64,000 nucleotides of DNA, taken from positions 283,946,880-284,010,879 of the forward strand of contig CM046874.1 in the NCBI GenBank assembly GCA_025667525.1, read 5' to 3'. The DNA is from Glebionis coronaria. Lineage: Eukaryota; Streptophyta; Magnoliopsida; Asterales; Asteraceae. The position numbers were made by a program, and so were the translations under genes. Below are positions 61,859 to 64,000 of the stretch, piece by piece. The stretch's first letter is position 1; each line of letters starts with the position of its first letter. Below the pieces are notes generated by a model. It was not told where the DNA came from, did not search any database, and was given only the letters and a program-made list of their open reading frames with translations.

Positions 61859-64000
61859 GACAACAATGTTGTGACTGGTACATTCCTAGTCAATAACAAC
61901 TATGCTTCAGTACTATTTGATTCTGGTGCGGATAGGAGTTTTGTGTCATCTGTATTTAGTGAACGCCTAAATATTACCCCTACTGCGTTAGATATTAAGT
62001 ATAATGTAGAACTAGCCGATGGGAAGTCAGTAACCACCGATGCTATTCTGAAAGGATGTAGTATAAGGTTACAAGATCGTTCGTTCAGTATCGACTTACT
62101 CCCCATAGACTTGGGAAGTTTTGATGTCATTATTGGAATGGATTGGATGTCGAAGCATCACACGGAAATTGTATGTCATGAGAAGTGCGTCCGTGTTCCT
62201 TATGGAAATGATGTACTAATCATACAAGGCGAAAGAAGTGGAGTGAAGAATGGATCAAGACTAGAAGTCATCTCATGTATTAGAACCCAAAGATACATTG
62301 AGAAGGGATGTCCAGTGTTCTTGGTTCAAGTAACGCGAAAGGAGGAAGAAGAAGATCATGAGAAGAAAGTTGAAGATGTACCGATCGTTAGAGATTTTCC
62401 AGACGTATTCCCAGAAGACTTACCGGGATTACCACCAACACGACAAGTGGAGTTTCACATAGAGCTTACACCAGGAGCCGCGCCTGTTGCTAGAGCCCCA
62501 TACCGCTTAGCACCAGCAGAGATGACAGAGTTAGCTGAACAACTAAAGGAACTTTCTGGCAAAGGTTTCATTAGGCCGAGTTCCTCACCTTGGGGAGCAC
62601 CGGTCCTATTTGTCAAAAAGAAAGATGGATCCTTTAGGATGTGTATTGATTACCGAGAGTTGAATAAGCTGACGATAAAGAACCGCTACCCATTGCCAAG
62701 AATTGACGATCTTTTCGACCAACTACTAGGATCTAGCATATACTCGAAGATTGATTTAAGGTCAGGATATCATCAGCTAAGGGTTAGAGAAGAAGACGTC
62801 AACAAGACGGCTTTTAGAACCCGATACGGACACTACGAGTTCCAAGTTATGCCTTTTGGTTTGACAAACGCACCCGCGGTATTCATGGATCTCATGAACC
62901 GAGTTTGCAAACCATACTTGGACAAGTTTGTGATTGTATTTATCGATGGTATTCTCATCTACTCTCGTAATGAAGAAGAACACAAAGAGCATTTGAAGAC
63001 CATACTAGAGCTGCTGAGAAAGGAGAAGTTATATGCAAAGTTTTCCAAATGTGAGTTTTGGATAAACACGGTGCAATTCCTTGGGCATGTAATCGATAGC
63101 ATTGGTATTCATGTTGATCCTGCTAAGATCGAGGCTGTGAAAGATTGGGCGACTCCTACAACACCCACGGAGATCCGCCAATTTTTAGGTCTTGCTGGTT
63201 ACTATAGGAGATTCATTGAAGGTTTCTCCAAGATAGCTAAACCAATGACGGAGTTAACTCAAAAGGACAAGAAGTTTGAGTGGAAAGAGGATCAAGATTT
63301 GGCATTCCAAACATTGAAGCAGATGTTGTGTGAAGAACCTATACTAGCCCTACCTGAGGGTAATGAAGACTTTGTGGTGTATTGTGATGCATCCATAAAA
63401 GGGTTAGGTGCGGTATTGATGCAAAGGACTAAGGTCATTGCTTATGCATCAAGACAACTAAAAGTGCACGAGAAGAACTACACAACTCATGATCTAGAGT
63501 TAGGAGCAGTGGTGTTCGCCCTGAAGATTTGGAGACACTACCTTTATGGCACAAAGTGTGTTGTATTCACTGATCATAAGAGTCTGCAACACATCTTGAA
63601 TAAAAAAGAACTCAACATGAGACAACGACGTTGGCTAGAGTTGCTCAGTGATTACGATTGCGAGATCCGTTATCACCCGGGCAAGGCAAATGTCGTAGCT
63701 GACGCTTTGAGTCGAAAGGAGAGAGTTCTTAGAGTGAAAGCCTTGGTGATGACCATTGACTTAGACCTTCCATCCTTAATTCTCAAGGCTCAGAAGGAGG
63801 CAGTTGAAGAAGAAATTCTCAAGACTGATGATGTTGAAGGCATGATAAAGAAGTTAGAAGCTCGCTCGGATGGGACATTATGCCTTGATAATAGGAGTTG
63901 GTTACCGTGCCACGATGACCTACGACCTTTGATTATGCATGAGTCGCATAAGTCAAAATACTCCATACATCCGGGATCTGACAAGATGTATCATGATCTT
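61859..64000 (+). pseudogene. pol: Tekay-like pol: protease, RT, RNase H, start of integrase (partial); RT active site changed
   Basis: Open in one frame, the same as gag, to the window end (714 codons, no start codon of its own). Protease active site [14 protein letters not shown] near 61910-61950. [50 protein letters not shown], then [10 protein letters not shown], where the second catalytic Asp of the xxDD motif is Gly (codon GGT 62948-62950). RNase [56 protein letters not shown]. Integrase zinc-finger His residues appear at the end ([13 protein letters not shown]). The copy should be unable to polymerise unless the base is an error; otherwise it is strikingly intact. Confidence 0.9.

Larger units (their letters stand above)
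55779..64000 (+). mobile_element. Ty3/gypsy chromovirus, Tekay-like, 3' part outside window
   Basis: 3001-bp 5' LTR, iMet-type PBS, an extra ORF before gag, gag with three zinc knuckles, and pol in the same frame up to the start of integrase. Very long LTRs and this gag type suit the Tekay (Del) lineage; the chromodomain would lie beyond the window. It is the best preserved coding region here: one TAG between gag and pol and one changed catalytic residue are the only defects I see. Confidence 0.85.

Noticed and set aside
1..64000. Host protein genes, rRNA or tRNA genes
   Set aside because: All coding signals belong to transposable elements; I recognised no tRNA cloverleaf or rRNA segment, although short degraded copies could be missed by eye.

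Overview
The window is a heterochromatin-like stretch of a plant nuclear genome made almost entirely of nested transposable elements; I see no host gene, rRNA, tRNA or CRISPR. The low GC content, the lineages present (Tat, Athila and Tekay-like Ty3/gypsy; SIRE-like Ty1/copia; an L1-type LINE; a Mutator-like element; an hAT element) and the canonical plant splice and TATA signals point to a eudicot. The look of the Athila pol, the SIRE 3' ORF and the antisense Tat gene is familiar from Asteraceae, but that family call is inference from memory.

Layout. (1) 1-9753, + strand: a Tat-lineage Ty3/gypsy element entered inside gag. It carries gag, pol with two RNase H domains, then a four-exon ANTISENSE gene (8568->5832) with its own TATA box, a polypurine tract and a 3' LTR (9178-9753). 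(2) 9754-about 14700, + strand: the 3' part of an Athila-like element into which Tat seems to have inserted: an acidic orphan ORF, repeated PPT-like motifs and an LTR starting at 13094. (3) about 14700-16870: LTR-like non-coding DNA rich in hairpins. (4) 16881-17831: the 3' end of a SIRE-like copia with one LTR, abutting (5) 17832-about 21640, - strand: a LINE with ORF1 and a broken ORF2 cut off inside the RT domain. (6) 23085-45824, - strand: an Athila element flanked by an AGGAT duplication. Its 5' LTR is split by (7) 32841-44788, + strand: a complete SIRE-like copia with 517-bp LTRs and ACAAA target duplications. (8) 46585-51020: a Mutator-like element with about 265-bp terminal inverted repeats and a decayed transposase gene. 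(9) 51498-53502: a non-autonomous hAT element with a perfect 8-bp duplication, carrying a 5'-truncated LINE. (10) 55779-64000, + strand: the 5' part of a Tekay-like chromovirus: 3.0-kb LTR, an ORF upstream of gag, gag, and an open pol running off the window.

History. The insertion order can be read directly: copia into Athila, LINE tail into hAT, SIRE fragment against LINE, Tat into Athila-like DNA. LTR differences counted by eye (copia about 6 in 517; Athila about 18 in 1031) agree with the copia being the younger guest. Most coding breaks are nonsense changes compatible with C-to-T decay of methylated DNA.

Most interesting signals: a 10-bp CG(C/T)TGACA-type motif scattered over the whole copia, repeatedly at exactly 21-bp spacing; the spliced antisense gene in Tat; four telobox units at 112-115 bp spacing in the Tekay LTR; an Athila LTR pair in which one copy lost about 760 bp including a 35-bp alternating array; and a family-specific U3 repeat in the second copia.
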